DNA of 64,000 nt from Siphonodentalium dalli (lineage: Eukaryota; Mollusca; Scaphopoda; Gadilida; Siphonodentaliidae), in NCBI GenBank assembly GCA_032622095.1, contig CP136063.1:183809956-183873955 (forward strand). The letters run 5' to 3'. This document shows positions 1 through 9,690 of the stretch, in pieces. The notes under the pieces are model-generated. The model searched no databases. It saw only the letters and a list, made by a program, of their open reading frames with translations, and was not told the origin of the DNA. A program made the translations under genes and the position numbers. Position 1 is the first letter of the stretch. Every line of letters begins with the position of its first letter.

Positions 1-195
1 CATTCTGGGGGTAATCTTTCAATGATTTCAGCTGTATTCTATTTCTCTGTGGGCATCTTCTGAGACACAGACATTTCGAATGGTGATAAATTATAGTATT
101 TTAATCATATTTTATGGCATAGATTGTTATTAAAACCGTATATCAAGTCACTATACAAAAATAATTGGTGACTCGAAAATTAAGTGGGCCTTTAA
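1..195 (+). repeat. Dispersed repeat R1, copy 1 (left end cut by window)
   Basis: Seen: the sequence matches 16436-16610 on the same strand and about 50467-50585 on the opposite strand, including the blocks TCTTCTGAGACACAGAC and GGTGACTCGAAAATTAAGTG. All three copies end at the same point, GGGCCTTTAA, so TTAA is a true element terminus. No open frame is shared by the copies. Inference: a non-autonomous element with a TTAA target site (piggyBac- or Kolobok-like). The other end is not defined here. Confidence 0.7.
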
Positions 196-206
196 GACAC
201 ACTAAG

Positions 207-440
207 CTTGTTAACCAGTTGATCCCGATTCATTTTCTCTTACATATTCAGGTAGTATACACATAATCCACAATATTGATGTCGTAAGAAACTTGCTAAG
301 TCTGCTCTATATAACCGTTTGATCCCGATTCATGTTCTCTTACAAAACTTTAGGGAGTATTTCCGAGACTTGTTACACGTTTGCCTCTCAAACCGTTTGA
401 TCCCAATATCTCTTCTCTCACAGAGCTAGAGAGAATTGCA
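207..440 (+). repeat. Three head-to-tail copies of a ~60-bp repeat with splice-acceptor-like tract
   Basis: Units begin near 209, 309 and 390 with (A)CCGTTTGATCCC followed by a pyrimidine tract and TTACA/CACAG, then a GGGAGTATTTCCGAGACT-like segment. The same unit recurs at 718-800, about 800-855 and 6311-6370, and also forms the acceptor and first ~25 nt of the exon at 4200. The copies here lack the membrane-helix coding part of that exon. They may be fragments shed from the gene, or a repeat from which the exon start was made. Confidence 0.55.
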
Positions 441-717
441 GTCTGTCTTATGATACTTAGTGTAAACAATATTTTAGTCTCAAGAACTAGCACATATAAG
501 ACATAATATAAAGACATAAACAATTCAATATTAGAGAAAAGGATATGGCAGTAAGCCAAAGGATTACAGGCGGCCATTTCCTTGGTAAATATATATATAC
601 ATAATATATATATACATATATTGCATCATGGTTTGATTGCGTCTCAATGAAGAATTGCCCGTTCCAGAAGCACCCACAATCCGCTATCCCGTGGGATACT
701 TGCTACATGTAAGCTTG

Positions 718-855
718 TCATATCATATGACCCACATCTCTCCTTTCTTCTCTTACCGCAGATCAATATCAGTATCTCCGAAACTTGCTAAAACGTTTGG
801 TCTGATTTCCCTTATATTATAATTACAGCCATGGAGTAACTCCCAGGCTGTCTTA
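718..855 (+). repeat. Two further copies of the splice-acceptor-like repeat
   Basis: Positions 718-800 carry TTTCTTCTCTTACCGCAG then AGTATCTCCGAAACTTGC. Positions 800-855 carry a diverged copy ending TAATTACAG then CCATGGAGTAACTCC. Both resemble the acceptor and start of the exon at 4200 but run into stops in every frame soon after. A GTAAGC donor-like site lies just upstream (707). No intact exon is supported. Confidence 0.45.
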
Positions 856-885
856 TAACCTGCGTTGTCACACTTGACCCTCTGA

Positions 886-953
886 CAATGCATTCTCTTA
901 TATATGCGAGTCGACCATAGGTCGCCTCGCATATATAAGAGAATGCATTGGCC
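886..953 (+). repeat. Solo hairpin core of the TTAA double-hairpin element
   Basis: A near-perfect palindrome: CATTCTCTTATATATGCGAG on the left and its complement on the right, around a short loop with GACCATAGGTC. It is almost identical to the two 69-nt hairpins inside the elements at 38743-39142 and 45245-45643. The TTAA ends of the full element are missing, so this is an internal fragment. It runs directly into the T-rich minisatellite that follows. Confidence 0.75.
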
Positions 954-1200
954 TAACAATTTTTTATCATTTTTTTCTTACATTCTATAACAATTTTTAT
1001 CATTTTTTTTTTTTAATATTATCTTACATTCTATAGCAATTTTTTTTATCATTGTGTCTTATATTCTTTAATAATTTTGTCATTTTTATTTTTTTTTCTT
1101 ACATTCTTTAACAATTTTATGATATATTTTATCATTTTTTCTTACATTGTTTTTAAATTTTTATCATTTTTTCTTACATTCTTTAACAACTAAATTTTTT
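954..1200 (+). repeat. T-rich minisatellite amplified from the element spacer
   Basis: About six imperfect units of 30-45 bp read TTTTATCATTTTTTCTTACATTCTTTAACAA with variable T runs. The spacer between the two hairpins of the element at 45245-45643 contains the same words (ACCATTTTTTCTTACATTC, TTTAACAATTTT). The array therefore looks like a tandem expansion of the spacer, next to the surviving hairpin. Low complexity makes exact unit borders uncertain. Confidence 0.65.
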
Positions 1201-1534
1201 TTATCAATATTTCGGAAACGTAAGCATGGACGCTATTTGCCAGAGACGATCATTGGATGTACTGCCCTATCAGATATTTAAAACGTCTTAAAAGCCTACC
1301 TATAGTACTCGAAAATGGTAACAAGATGTCTCATATCTAAGTGATTATTCAGCGTTTTTTTCAACAGAAATAACTAACTAAAGAGATAGCGAATTAACTA
1401 TATAGCATCTTTGGTGAGCGCACTATGAATCCCGTCCCCATATAAGCATGTTCAGATGATATAAGTGTTCACGTAACTTCAGTCACAATTTTCGAGGTTG
1501 TGAAATTTAAATAATTAAAATCTCTGATTTGATA

Positions 1535-1640
1535 GTATTATTACCTATTTAGTGATATCAATAATTCATTTTCTGATACCACTAAATGAATATATGATAT
1601 AACGAAATCGAATATATAATATCATTATTTTTTATGATAT
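1535..1640 (+). repeat. AT-rich repeat shared with 6370-6475
   Basis: The stretch contains ATGATATCACTAAATGAATATATGATAT-like words that recur in the same order at 6370-6475. The second copy directly follows an acceptor-like repeat unit; this one does not. No coding potential; nature unknown. Confidence 0.5.
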
Positions 1641-1659
1641 GTAATTATTTTTATATTCT

Positions 1660-1866
1660 GTAACGTATGTTACACGGATCTGGCGACAGCTGCTTCCGGT
1701 GCTATATTTTTCGTGGTAAAGATAGCAAATGGTCTTAATGACGTGCAACGAAGACAACAAACACTCGCCCAGCTGCAACTGAAAAACTGGCCTCGATCGT
1801 CCGACATTATACCTTTGTGAGCCATTCTTCGTAGAATATTGGCTCGGCGACAGTAACGTATGTTAC
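1660..1866. repeat. ~207-bp segment bounded by GTAACGTATGTTAC
   Basis: The imperfectly palindromic word GTAACGTATGTTAC lies at 1660-1673 and again at 1853-1866. The 13-base core recurs at 29589-29601 and the full word at 35312-35325, far more often than chance allows. The segment between is less AT-rich than its surroundings. A minus-strand frame covers it (141 codons, 1670-2095) but resembles no known protein. The word may be an element terminus or a protein-binding site. Confidence 0.4.
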
Positions 1867-2049
1867 ATATGCGCATACATAGGAGCAGCTTCCGGCACAA
1901 ACATTCTACAACCAGTTTACATGTGTAGTGTTCCAGTTGCGCCATGACATTAAGGTCTTCCCGCGCATGGAATTTTTGCATCTCTGTCGTCGGTATTCTA
2001 ACGGCGACACACATGCACGTTTTACTGAGAATGCGCGCTGGACCTCTAA

Positions 2050-2855
2050 TTGTGTAGCGGGAACTTCCACCAAATTCATACACATTCTTCTCCAATGATA
2101 CGAGAAATCAAATCGTGTGGTTTAAAGAGGCCACATTTGGTGCCTATATTTGCGATGTCTGTCTGTGTTCTATATAACTTCACGGGGGGGGGGGGCATAT
2201 AGATTGCACCAAAGGGTATCATGGGGTAACGTTTTATGAGGATGATAATGGTGCGGGCTAACATTTTCTAAAATGACGCAGTTGGTGCCAATGGAAGATG
2301 AGAGAGATGGGCAGCAAAAATGATGAAATATTTTTGTCGCCCATTTCCAGGAAATAATCATCTCCATGAAATGCCGCCGTTCGAGTCAGTGGTGCACAGA
2401 AGGGGAGAGGGGCAAACAGATTGATAAAAACTATTTTAGCGCCGATTTCCACCAAAATTGATACATATTATTATGGATGATATATGAGTAATCTAATCGT
2501 ATGATTTTAAAACTTGGTATACCGTTTGGGTGAAAGATGGGGGGGTGGCACTAAATTTGATAAGAATTTGCTTATTTGACGATTACCACAAAACCTATAC
2601 ATAAGCATCCCCATGATACCATGAGTCTAATGAAAATGGTTTAAACATGTCAAAATTGGCGCCGTTCGACTCATGAATGGGGAGGGGAGGGGTACAAATA
2701 GCTGATTCAAATATGTTTAGCACTAATGTCCACCAACTGTATACACGTTCTTCTCCAATGATACGCAGAATCATATCATTTGGGTTCAAGACGCCACATT
2801 TGATGCCATTTGGGTCAGTGGCTGTGCTGAGATTTTGGTCCAGTAGACTCCAAGC
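2050..2855. repeat. Degenerate ~140-bp tandem array
   Basis: Landmarks recur about every 140 bp. A TTTCCACCAA-like word occurs near 2064, 2205, 2343, 2444 (one shortened unit), 2584 and 2730. Each is followed by TACACATTCTTCTCCAATGATAC-like sequence and a G-rich stretch. The minus-strand frames here are translations of the repeat and should not be read as genes. The array abuts the 3' side of a LINE remnant, and one minus-strand frame (2595-3035) crosses from LINE into repeat. Confidence 0.65.
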
Positions 2856-3735
2856 ATTTAAGACACTTTTCCATAAAGGGTTCACCCTTTTCCCCAAAAC
2901 ATTTAAGGCTTCGGTGTGAAGATGCCAAATTGTATTGCCACCAAACTGCTCTAAATCATCCATGATAATACTTTTCCAGCTTGCCAGGTTGGATGGATCA
3001 AGTAGTTGTTTTAACCCAGGATATTTCCAAAGCATTTGAGAAAGAATCTACATGGGGAAACTTCAAACCACCATCCTCAATACGACTGATAATAACTTTG
3101 CGTTTGCTTTTAACATTCTTTCCCGACCACAGAAGCGAAAGAAAGCTTGCTGTATTTTTTCTGTGGCATCGCTGGAGAGGGAGGTAATACGGATGGACAA
3201 TGTGTTAGCATAGGAAGTGCTATGGTCTTTATTACAGTTGTTTTACCAATGAGAGATAACTGCCTGAATGACTAGTCATTCAGAAGATTTTCCATTTTTT
3301 GCAAATCCATAGTGCTTGTGTTTTTTTTCAAAATTAGCCTTTAGACCTGATATTTGTGAGAGTTTTCGAATTATATTAAGCGCTTCGTTCAAGGATTGTG
3401 AGTCATCCCCAAGGAACAGGGTCATATCATCTGCATATTGTGATATTACGAATTCCGATCCATTGACTTGTATGCCTTTTATGTTTGGGTTGTGTTTATT
3501 TGATGCGCTAAGAGTCTCCACTGCCATGATGAACAGATACGGTGATAAAGGGGCTCCCTGTCTCACACCTCTGTGTATATCTAATCTTTCTGATACATTC
3601 CCATTGTTAATAGTATAACTAAAACTGTCTGTGTAGAATGTTTTAACCCAACCAATAATATCTGGTCCGAATTTAAAGAATTTCAAACATTTTTCCATAT
3701 TTAAAAAATGATAATGTCTGAAGTACGCGCAGTTG
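2856..3735 (-). pseudogene. L1/Tx1-like non-LTR retrotransposon remnant (RT and downstream ORF2)
   Basis: Reading the minus strand from 3735 down, the frame at 3698-3276 (140 codons) has reverse transcriptase motifs. GVRQGAPLSPYLF is the fingers/palm motif, and QYADDMTLFL carries the catalytic YADD. Frameshifts follow, then LSLIGKTTVIKTIALP (about 3260-3190), FLWSGKNVKSKRK (about 3160-3110) and IEDGGLKFPHVDSFSNAL (about 3090-3030), as expected after RT in L1-group ORF2. The N-terminal endonuclease and first RT motifs are absent (5' truncation), and the remaining frames are broken, so this copy is dead. The downstream end passes into the ~140-bp tandem array. Confidence 0.92.
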
Positions 3736-3830
3736 TAAATAAATAAATACTTATTTATTGATGGACCGAATTAATCGTGATAAACAAAATGACAATCACC
3801 CCGACAATGTGAGCCACTACATATAATCCA

Positions 3831-3957
3831 TGTATAAGAATGACGTTTTGTGTTGCAATTTGGATATACAATTTGTGAGAATACGTCTGACACGTTGAGC
3901 AAGAATATTCTATATTCCCACCAAATGCCCACAGCAGAAGGATTCACATCACTTTAA
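3831..3957 (+). repeat. Dispersed repeat R2, copy 1
   Basis: Shares TATAAGAATGACG, TTTGGATATAC, TTGAGCAAGA and CACATCACTTTAA with 30541-30670 (+). A diverged copy lies at about 60046-60150 (-), and its tail recurs near 62247-62258. No coding frame and no clear terminal inverted repeat. Superfamily unknown. Confidence 0.6.
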
Positions 3958-4199
3958 CCTGGGCAACTCCGGGTAACACTGCTAGTAGGTAATAAATAGA
4001 AGAACGGCACCCCATATGATATGGCACAAGCCAAATGGATTTCTGATATCTTTGGAATATATAGAAAACGAAAACAACGAAACGGCCAGGCGTCACATCT
4101 TGCCGCCATTTTGGAGCAAATTATGACGTAGGTTCCCGGCCCGTCGCTACAAGTATAAGCTCCACAAACCATATGATCCCGATTTATTTTCTCTTACAG

Positions 4200-4285
4200 G
4201 GCCAGGGAATACCTCCGAGACTGCTCGAGCAGCAGATTCATCGTCGTCACCGGATTCTTCTTGTCTATACCAGCATTTTTATTTG
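4200..4285 (+). CDS. Internal coding exon of a multi-pass membrane protein (partial gene)
   Basis: Seen: a strong acceptor (TTTATTTTCTCTTACAG, AG at 4198-4199) and a consensus donor GTAAGT (4286-4291). With one leading base, the 28 codons read AREYLRDC... then a hydrophobic run RFIVVTGFFLSIPAFLF (residues 12-28), most of a membrane helix. One base (G) is left over. The next exon (5947) begins with two bases, CT; the joined codon is GCT (Ala) and the helix continues. The exon's first ~25 nt match a repeat found at six other places in this window. The upstream exon, ending in the complementary phase, was not found. Family not recognised; that this is a real spliced gene is inferred from matching phase, splice sites and topology. 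Confidence 0.6.
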
Positions 4286-4290
4286 GTAAG

Positions 4291-4729
4291 TTAAAAGTAC
4301 TCAATCCGATTCGATGGTCACCATATCATCAGATTCCAACAACAACATTTTTTTTGAAGTTATCAGAATCGATTAATTGCCCAAAAATAATGCTAACCAC
4401 AGTCAACTATATATAGTATAAAATTGCCCAAAACCTGTTATTTATCAACATTTTGTTCAACGAAATTTTGCCGGTTTGTCAAATATCTGACACAAAAAAA
4501 GGCTCTTGATTTTAGAGTTATCCATCTTCATCCGCAATTTGGTCTTCTCCTCGACTTTTACTGGGCCGCTAAATATTCCAGGTAGTAAAAAATAATAGAT
4601 TTTAAAAATCGATATCTGATCACTCTGAGCTTTAATGGGTGGGTGCCTCGACTCGAATCAAATATTGTTTACCCCCGAAGCCAAATCAATAGTAATTGAG
4701 GGGCGCTTAATCGGATTGAGTACCTTTAA
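4291..4729 (+). mobile_element. TTAA-ended non-autonomous element, family T1, copy 1
   Basis: Left end TTAAAAGTACTCAATCCGAT (TTAA at 4291-4294) and right end CGGATTGAGTACCTTTAA (TTAA at 4726-4729) form terminal inverted repeats flanked by the TTAA target site. The interior has no open frame. Near-related copies lie at 4972-5371 (-) and 40202-40592 (+), with fragments at 12931-13018 and 36639-36861. The TTAA target site suggests piggyBac or Kolobok mobilisation. The insertion starts five bases after the exon-intron boundary and leaves the GTAAGT donor intact. Confidence 0.85.
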
Positions 4730-4971
4730 CATCGTTTAACCATTTATATACTGAATGGTTTATCATATTAAGATATACAAGTATACATTGTAATGGTATA
4801 TTATTCATCTGTAGGGATGTTCAGTTAATAAAAGCAGACGGCATATATATGTACAGACGAAAAGATGATATAATTGCAGAAGGATTTATATTCTTTGGTG
4901 GGATATATTCAGAAAGTAATTTCAACGAACGACTTGCCGTTTGCTTTTCCTCGGGTTGTAATTTTTATCGC

Positions 4972-5371
4972 TTAAAGATACATAATCCATAATTAACGCT
5001 CCCAAATTACTATTTCTTTGGCTTCGGTGGTAAACAAATATGTTATTCGAGTCGAGGAACCCACCCATCAAATCTCGAAGCCTGGCAAATATTCGTCAAT
5101 CCGACGGTCTCGGACCAAATTGCGGATGAAGATGGATAACTCTAAAATCAAGTGGCTTTGGGTGTTAGATATTTGACCATCCGGCCAAATTTCGTTGAAT
5201 AAAATGTTGATACATAACGCGTTTTGGAGAACTTTATGCTATAGTTAACTGTGGTTAGCGTTATTATTGGGCATTAATCTATTCTGATAACTGAAGCGGC
5301 ATTTAAAAAAAAAATTGTGTTGTTGGAATTTGATGATATAGGAACTATCCAATCGGATTGACTACCTTTAA
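4972..5371 (-). mobile_element. T1 element, copy 2 (opposite orientation)
   Basis: Bounded by TTAAAGATACATAATCC (4972-) and AATCGGATTGACTACCTTTAA (-5371). Internal blocks such as GGATGAAGATGGATAACTC are the complement of copy 1. The two copies face each other 242 bp apart within one intron, so an unspliced transcript could fold into a ~400-bp duplex. They have diverged by substitutions and indels. Confidence 0.85.
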
Positions 5372-5946
5372 AGAAAATTTTCCCGGAGGGGAAGACTTTA
5401 AAGGAGTTAACAGTACATACACGCAGCGTGCATGTTGTCCATTCCTCGTTACGAATCTACGTATATATGTGTATCAATGCGTGGATGCAATAGTCTGTTG
5501 GTTTGGAATAATATGTTGATTAGCAGGATACACTATACAAATCACACATAGTACACAGGAGATTGAAAATTACAACTAAATCAGCGACTAGCGACCATTT
5601 GGTTATATATTGGGGACTATTCACCACGCTAGAGAAAGCCCTGCGGCACACACACATCACTATATACTGTATGGTGATGCAGGTAGTCTGTTGGTATGGA
5701 TGCTGAACGGTCATTGAGTTTTGATAGGAAAATACATTGCCGTTTCCATTGTGGTGGGTCTCAAAAATAAAAAACCCCAGAAATTTCAACCTTGTATCCT
5801 CAAGTATTTTTGCTGACACACCCCCGGCTTCTTGTTTGCCTATTTGAGAAGCAAGAAGTTTCTGTATCCCTATCAACTTTCGGAGCGAGAATCTTGTCAG
5901 ATATATGCCGATATATAGTTAAGACCACACATCTTTCTATTTTCAG

Positions 5947-6170
5947 CTATATTAGTTATTCTCGTCATGGCGTTGCCATCATCGAAATCGGTGATAACAT
6001 CCATAGTTCTCGGTGTAGGAATACTGTTCTGTGGTTTGAGCACGGTACAGAATGTCCACCAATGGCGAGTCGAGAAGTCGCGTGCAGACGAAGGACTACC
6101 ACTGTTTGACCCCCGGCTCACACAACTGCGGAATGTGGAATCTGGGAATGAGCTCTCGACGTCTGTATAG
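5947..6170 (+). CDS. Terminal coding exon: second membrane helix and cytosolic tail
   Basis: Seen: acceptor CTTTCTATTTTCAG ending at 5946, then CT plus 73 sense codons and TAG (6168-6170). Joined to the exon at 4200-4285, the 102-residue tail has helix 1 at about 13-38, a short loop with PSSK (39-42), helix 2 at about 44-62 (VITSIVLGVGILFCGLSTV) and a hydrophilic end with QWRVEKSRADEG. An in-frame ATG at 5967 has a good start context (GTCATGG). A 67-residue single-helix protein is therefore a possible alternative product, loosely like small COX-assembly factors such as PET117, but this is weak. Part of the tail coding (TTTGACCCCCGGCTCAC, GGAATCTGGGAATGAG) is duplicated at 6485-6560. Family not recognised. 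Confidence 0.6.
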
Positions 6171-6310
6171 CGCTAATTTCGTGGCAACAAGGGCTCGATC
6201 GGTTCGTCATTTCGAGTTTAAACCCGGCACAATGTTTAAAGGCCTTTGCAGTGGGTAAATGTGCATAAAACGATATAAAAGTCTATAAAACATAGCCAAC
6301 ATTGTAATAC

Positions 6311-6565
6311 CATTTGACCCATATCTCTCCTTTCTTCTCTTACTACAGAGCCATGGGGTATCTCCGAATATATCAGTAATTCATTTTATGATATCACTAA
6401 ATGAATATATGATATCAAAATATCGAATAAATGATACCATTATATACATTTTTTATGATATCATTAAATATTAAGAGGATATTACTTGTTGGAATCTGGG
6501 AATGAGTCAAATGGTATTATAAGCTTACCACCGTTTGACCCCCGACTCACATGGCTACGACAGGG
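6311..6565 (+). repeat. Repeat fragments of the two exons, plus AT-rich repeat
   Basis: 6311-6370 is another acceptor-like unit (TTCTTCTCTTACTACAG, then GGGTATCTCCGAA). 6370-6475 matches 1535-1640. 6485-6560 repeats exon words in a different order (GGAATCTGGGAATGAG, then CCGTTTGACCCCCGACTCAC). This suggests local scrambling and duplication around the gene end, not extra functional exons; frames are short and interrupted. Confidence 0.5.
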
Positions 6566-6763
6566 ACGTAACGGCAGGGGTGTGTGTGGGTGTTTCTCAC
6601 CAACCCAATGAGGACCATATTTTCAATAATTGGAAATTTCATGACTCAAATTCCAATAGTTGTACTTATACTTATACATTTAGTTCCTCTCGTAGCAGTA
6701 TATTAATCAGTCTATTTAAATTTGTCCTGCAATGTAACAATGCAATGTCAATTTTACAAGTTG

Positions 6764-6769
6764 AATAAA
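6764..6769 (+). promoter_or_regulatory. Possible poly(A) signal AATAAA
   Basis: AATAAA lies 594 bp after the stop codon of the plus-strand gene and could end its transcript. The hexamer is frequent in AT-rich DNA, and there is no transcript evidence. Confidence 0.25.
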
Positions 6770-7759
6770 TGAATTCCAGTAATACTCATTACTTGAACAC
6801 ATATATGAAATTGAAAGCAAAGCATTTCCTTCGAGTTCAGACTGGTATGTTTTACCAACCATAGATTCATGGTCACTAGTCTATTAGTAATGCCACACCT
6901 CCATATATTTCAGAGGATAGCTTTAACAATATCACAATTATTCAGCATGCATACTCGTTACCATTGTGTGAGTTAGAACTTGTGACTCCTTGGAATTTGA
7001 ATACATGTATTTAAACTCGTCAGTACTCGTTCCACAACCATATTCTGATTAATATCATGTATAATATACTGCATGCATAGTGTACGCAATACATAAACAT
7101 GGATCAATGCTATATGTCATTCTTATTACAAGGGCCAGTTGCTTTATTTACACAGTGCATACTCTTAAAAAGAACATATAGAAACCCAAATTATTAAACC
7201 ATTAAGCCAATATTGGAATTTTGCATTACTCAAAACCAAATCATATATAGTTGTAAATGTCACCCCCCCCCCAGTTGGAACAGCCCTAGTAACGTCCCTG
7301 ACTGCTCACTATGCCCATTTGACCTAATTCGAAGACATGCAGGTAAGATAACTTCAGCCCAATGGTTCTGGACGTAAATTCTGTCATAGAAGAGTAACGG
7401 GACGGGACTCGGTCCAAAACAGTATGAACCCACCAGATAACCCAAGCTGTTGCGGATGAGAAGACTTGGTCTATGGGTAAATGTGCAAAAATTATAAAAG
7501 TCTGTAAAAACATAACCACTAAGAAGAAAATGGAGAAATAGATAAGCTGTGTCTTTATATTCATTATTGGCAGCTCTTCAATAACGAAATGTTTTGTGTT
7601 GAAACCAGATAGTTAGGTACCGTAAACAAAACTGTTACAGTGGAATTTGGTGGATTGTCAACAAAAATAGCCGATCGCGTAGTAAGTTAAAATATATTAC
7701 TCTATAAGTAAGATTTACTTTGACCTTTTGCAATGTTTACCATCAAGTTTTGATTAAAG

Positions 7760-7857
7760 ATGGTCTATCTCTTTGTAAACATGTGTTATGTAGTTACCGG
7801 GTATAAAAATGGTCTATTTCTTGTAAACATGTGTTATATAATTACCGGGGTATAAAA
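7760..7857 (+). repeat. Two tandem ~49-bp units within the foldback arm
   Basis: ATGGTCTATCTCTTTGTAAACATGTGTTATGTAGTTACCGG-type unit (7760-7808) is repeated with small changes at 7809-7857. Only the left arm has the doubled form, so the duplication probably postdates the foldback. Confidence 0.6.
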
Positions 7858-8261
7858 TATTAGATATGAATCGAAGACCCACTGTCCGGAAATGCTTCTA
7901 TCGATTAATATTCATTATATTTCGTTACGGATCAGTTGTGATTCGTCTGTGTCTGCTTTGCTTATCTTCTAAGCCAGGGGCACGGGCAGGTCACAACTGC
8001 TTCGACGTCGATGGAGTCGCGCGTGGGCAGCCTCTGTCTTGGTGTCGGTTCACATCCAGATCCATATTTCTTGGAGAGACTCTCATGCGATAACTGACAA
8101 TATATATGTTGACACATTGAATTTTTCTACAGATACATGCCAATGAGTTCACATGGAGACAAATTATTGTATTATAAATGTCTTATTTTCAGGTAGGTGT
8201 GTACCACACATTGTGGTTCAATTGTATGTAGTGCTAATTTAATATTCATGTTTGCCAATCT

Positions 8262-8305
8262 TCATTTATGGAGGAAATAAAGATGTAATAATAATAATTA
8301 GATTC
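8262..8305 (+). repeat. LINE-type 3' tail-like sequence
   Basis: TTTATGGAGGAAATAAAGATG followed by (TAA)n resembles CR1/L2-group 3' ends, which finish in a short microsatellite. The same word, with a (TA)n tail, is at about 31335-31367. No LINE coding sequence is seen upstream here. Confidence 0.35.
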
Positions 8306-8779
8306 ATTATAGCTTATAACTATGTAATAACACAATACAAACACTCAATCTGGGACATTTGACGTTCGGAGCATAACAATGTTACTTTTATTTCACTTTT
8401 ATGTGATCACCTCTGCTTTACGGTATCGCCTGAGTTGATCAAACAATAGAACAATAAAGTGTCCCACTCAATCATCTCATTTTATAATAAAATATTCGAA
8501 ATAAAATAAATATTAATTGACAGAAGCGTTTCCGGACATGGGTCTTCAATTCATATTTATAATTTTATACCCACGAAACTGTTTCAAAATTATTATATAA
8601 AGAGACAATCCATCTTTAAACTTTGGTATCTATATAAGCGGACTTTGATCGGCAATGTCACTGTAATAAAAAAAAGTTTACATAACAACGGGAGAGCTAT
8701 TAATAATGAAAATAAGAACGAAATCTCCATTTTTAGATTTTTATAAAGTTTATGTTATTTCACACGAATCTACGTCCAA

Positions 8780-9690
8780 TGCTCTGAGTTCCTTTAAATC
8801 ATGAAACTTATCATGTATGATTATACAATCGGTAACTTTATTGTCATGGGAATGAAATTTATATTGACATTGAATCTGATGTCGGCAGACCATGTATCTC
8901 AACTCCGGCTACGCCAGCAGAGATCAAATTTAAATTCAAACTCAGTTTATTTCTATAACCATTATACATGCATTCAAGAACAATACAACATATATGCACT
9001 GGCCACCCACATCTGGGCACCAAATGCGACTATATATATACACACACATGCATGCGCCGGCCAACCATACTCACCCAGTTCAAAACATGAGAACGTTTTG
9101 ATGTTCTGACAGGGAAGTTTATTCAGGTATATATTTCTTAATTGATACATGTTGCTTAATAATGTATTTCAGAGTAGTTTAATGCTCCAGCTCGAGATTG
9201 CACGATTAAGTGACTTTGGTGAGCCGATTTTGCTCTGCGTTGCTTGCTAAGGCGTGTCCAAATGAAATTAAAACATTAACTAGAATGCACTCAGAGAGAT
9301 GCCAACGTGCGCAAAAATGTAATAAACAATCATTTAAAAAATAATTTCACTGTATTTTACTTAATTTATTTAATTTAATTTAATTTTAGAAAAAAAAGAC
9401 AATTACCATTTCTCATTTCATCACAGATAAAAGGCAAATTACTATATTAATCATTTAAGTAATTAAAACCAATTCCATGTTGCCGAAAGGATGAGACTTT
9501 AATATCGATTACATTTTTTTCAGCGGCATATTTTCATTTTCATTTTCCGATAGTCCAAGTTGACCAAAGGAGCAATTATAAGAAATAATTAATACCATTT
9601 GTGTAAATATTGATAGCAGCCAATATGAAACAATACATATCAATAATTAATCAATAATTAATCAATAACGATCATTTTATGTAATAATAA
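8780..9690. other. No recognisable gene
   Basis: AT-rich single-copy-looking sequence with short TA/CA and TTTAA runs (9037-9050, 9355-9385) and an ATCAATAATTA repeat near 9640-9670. Open frames are short with no known motif. Confidence 0.5.

Larger units (their letters stand above)
7480..8770. repeat. Large imperfect foldback (~1.3 kb)
   Basis: The two halves are inverted copies. GAATCGAAGACCCACTGTCC (7868-) pairs with GGACATGGGTCTTCAATTC (8533-8551). TTACAGTG near 7634 pairs with CACTGTAA at 8659-8666. ACATAACCACTAAG near 7510 pairs with sequence near 8740. Arm pieces recur at 6255-6300 and about 37950-38110, so this is a dispersed family. The frame at 7866-8093 lies in the arm and resembles no protein. 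No TSD was identified. Confidence 0.65.

Noticed and set aside
350-577. 75-codon minus-strand frame with hydrophobic start and good ATG context
   Set aside because: It runs through copies of the dispersed acceptor-like repeat and has no motif.
638-708. Possible upstream exon ending at GTAAGC for the membrane gene
   Set aside because: No acceptor or convincing start. The protein-like frame (ELPVPEAPTIRYPVGYLLH) ends in the wrong phase for the exon at 4200; the frame of the right phase has a poor start context.
5967-6170. Stand-alone 67-residue PET117-like protein
   Set aside because: Only SSK plus one helix plus QW...R resemble that family; splicing to the exon at 4200 explains the sequence better. 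Kept as an alternative in the feature note.
7275-7342. Possible 68-nt exon between a C-run/CAG and GTAAGA
   Set aside because: The open frame exists, but the sequence carries C-run and ACGTCCCTGAC words typical of hAT-like repeats here, so the sites are probably incidental.
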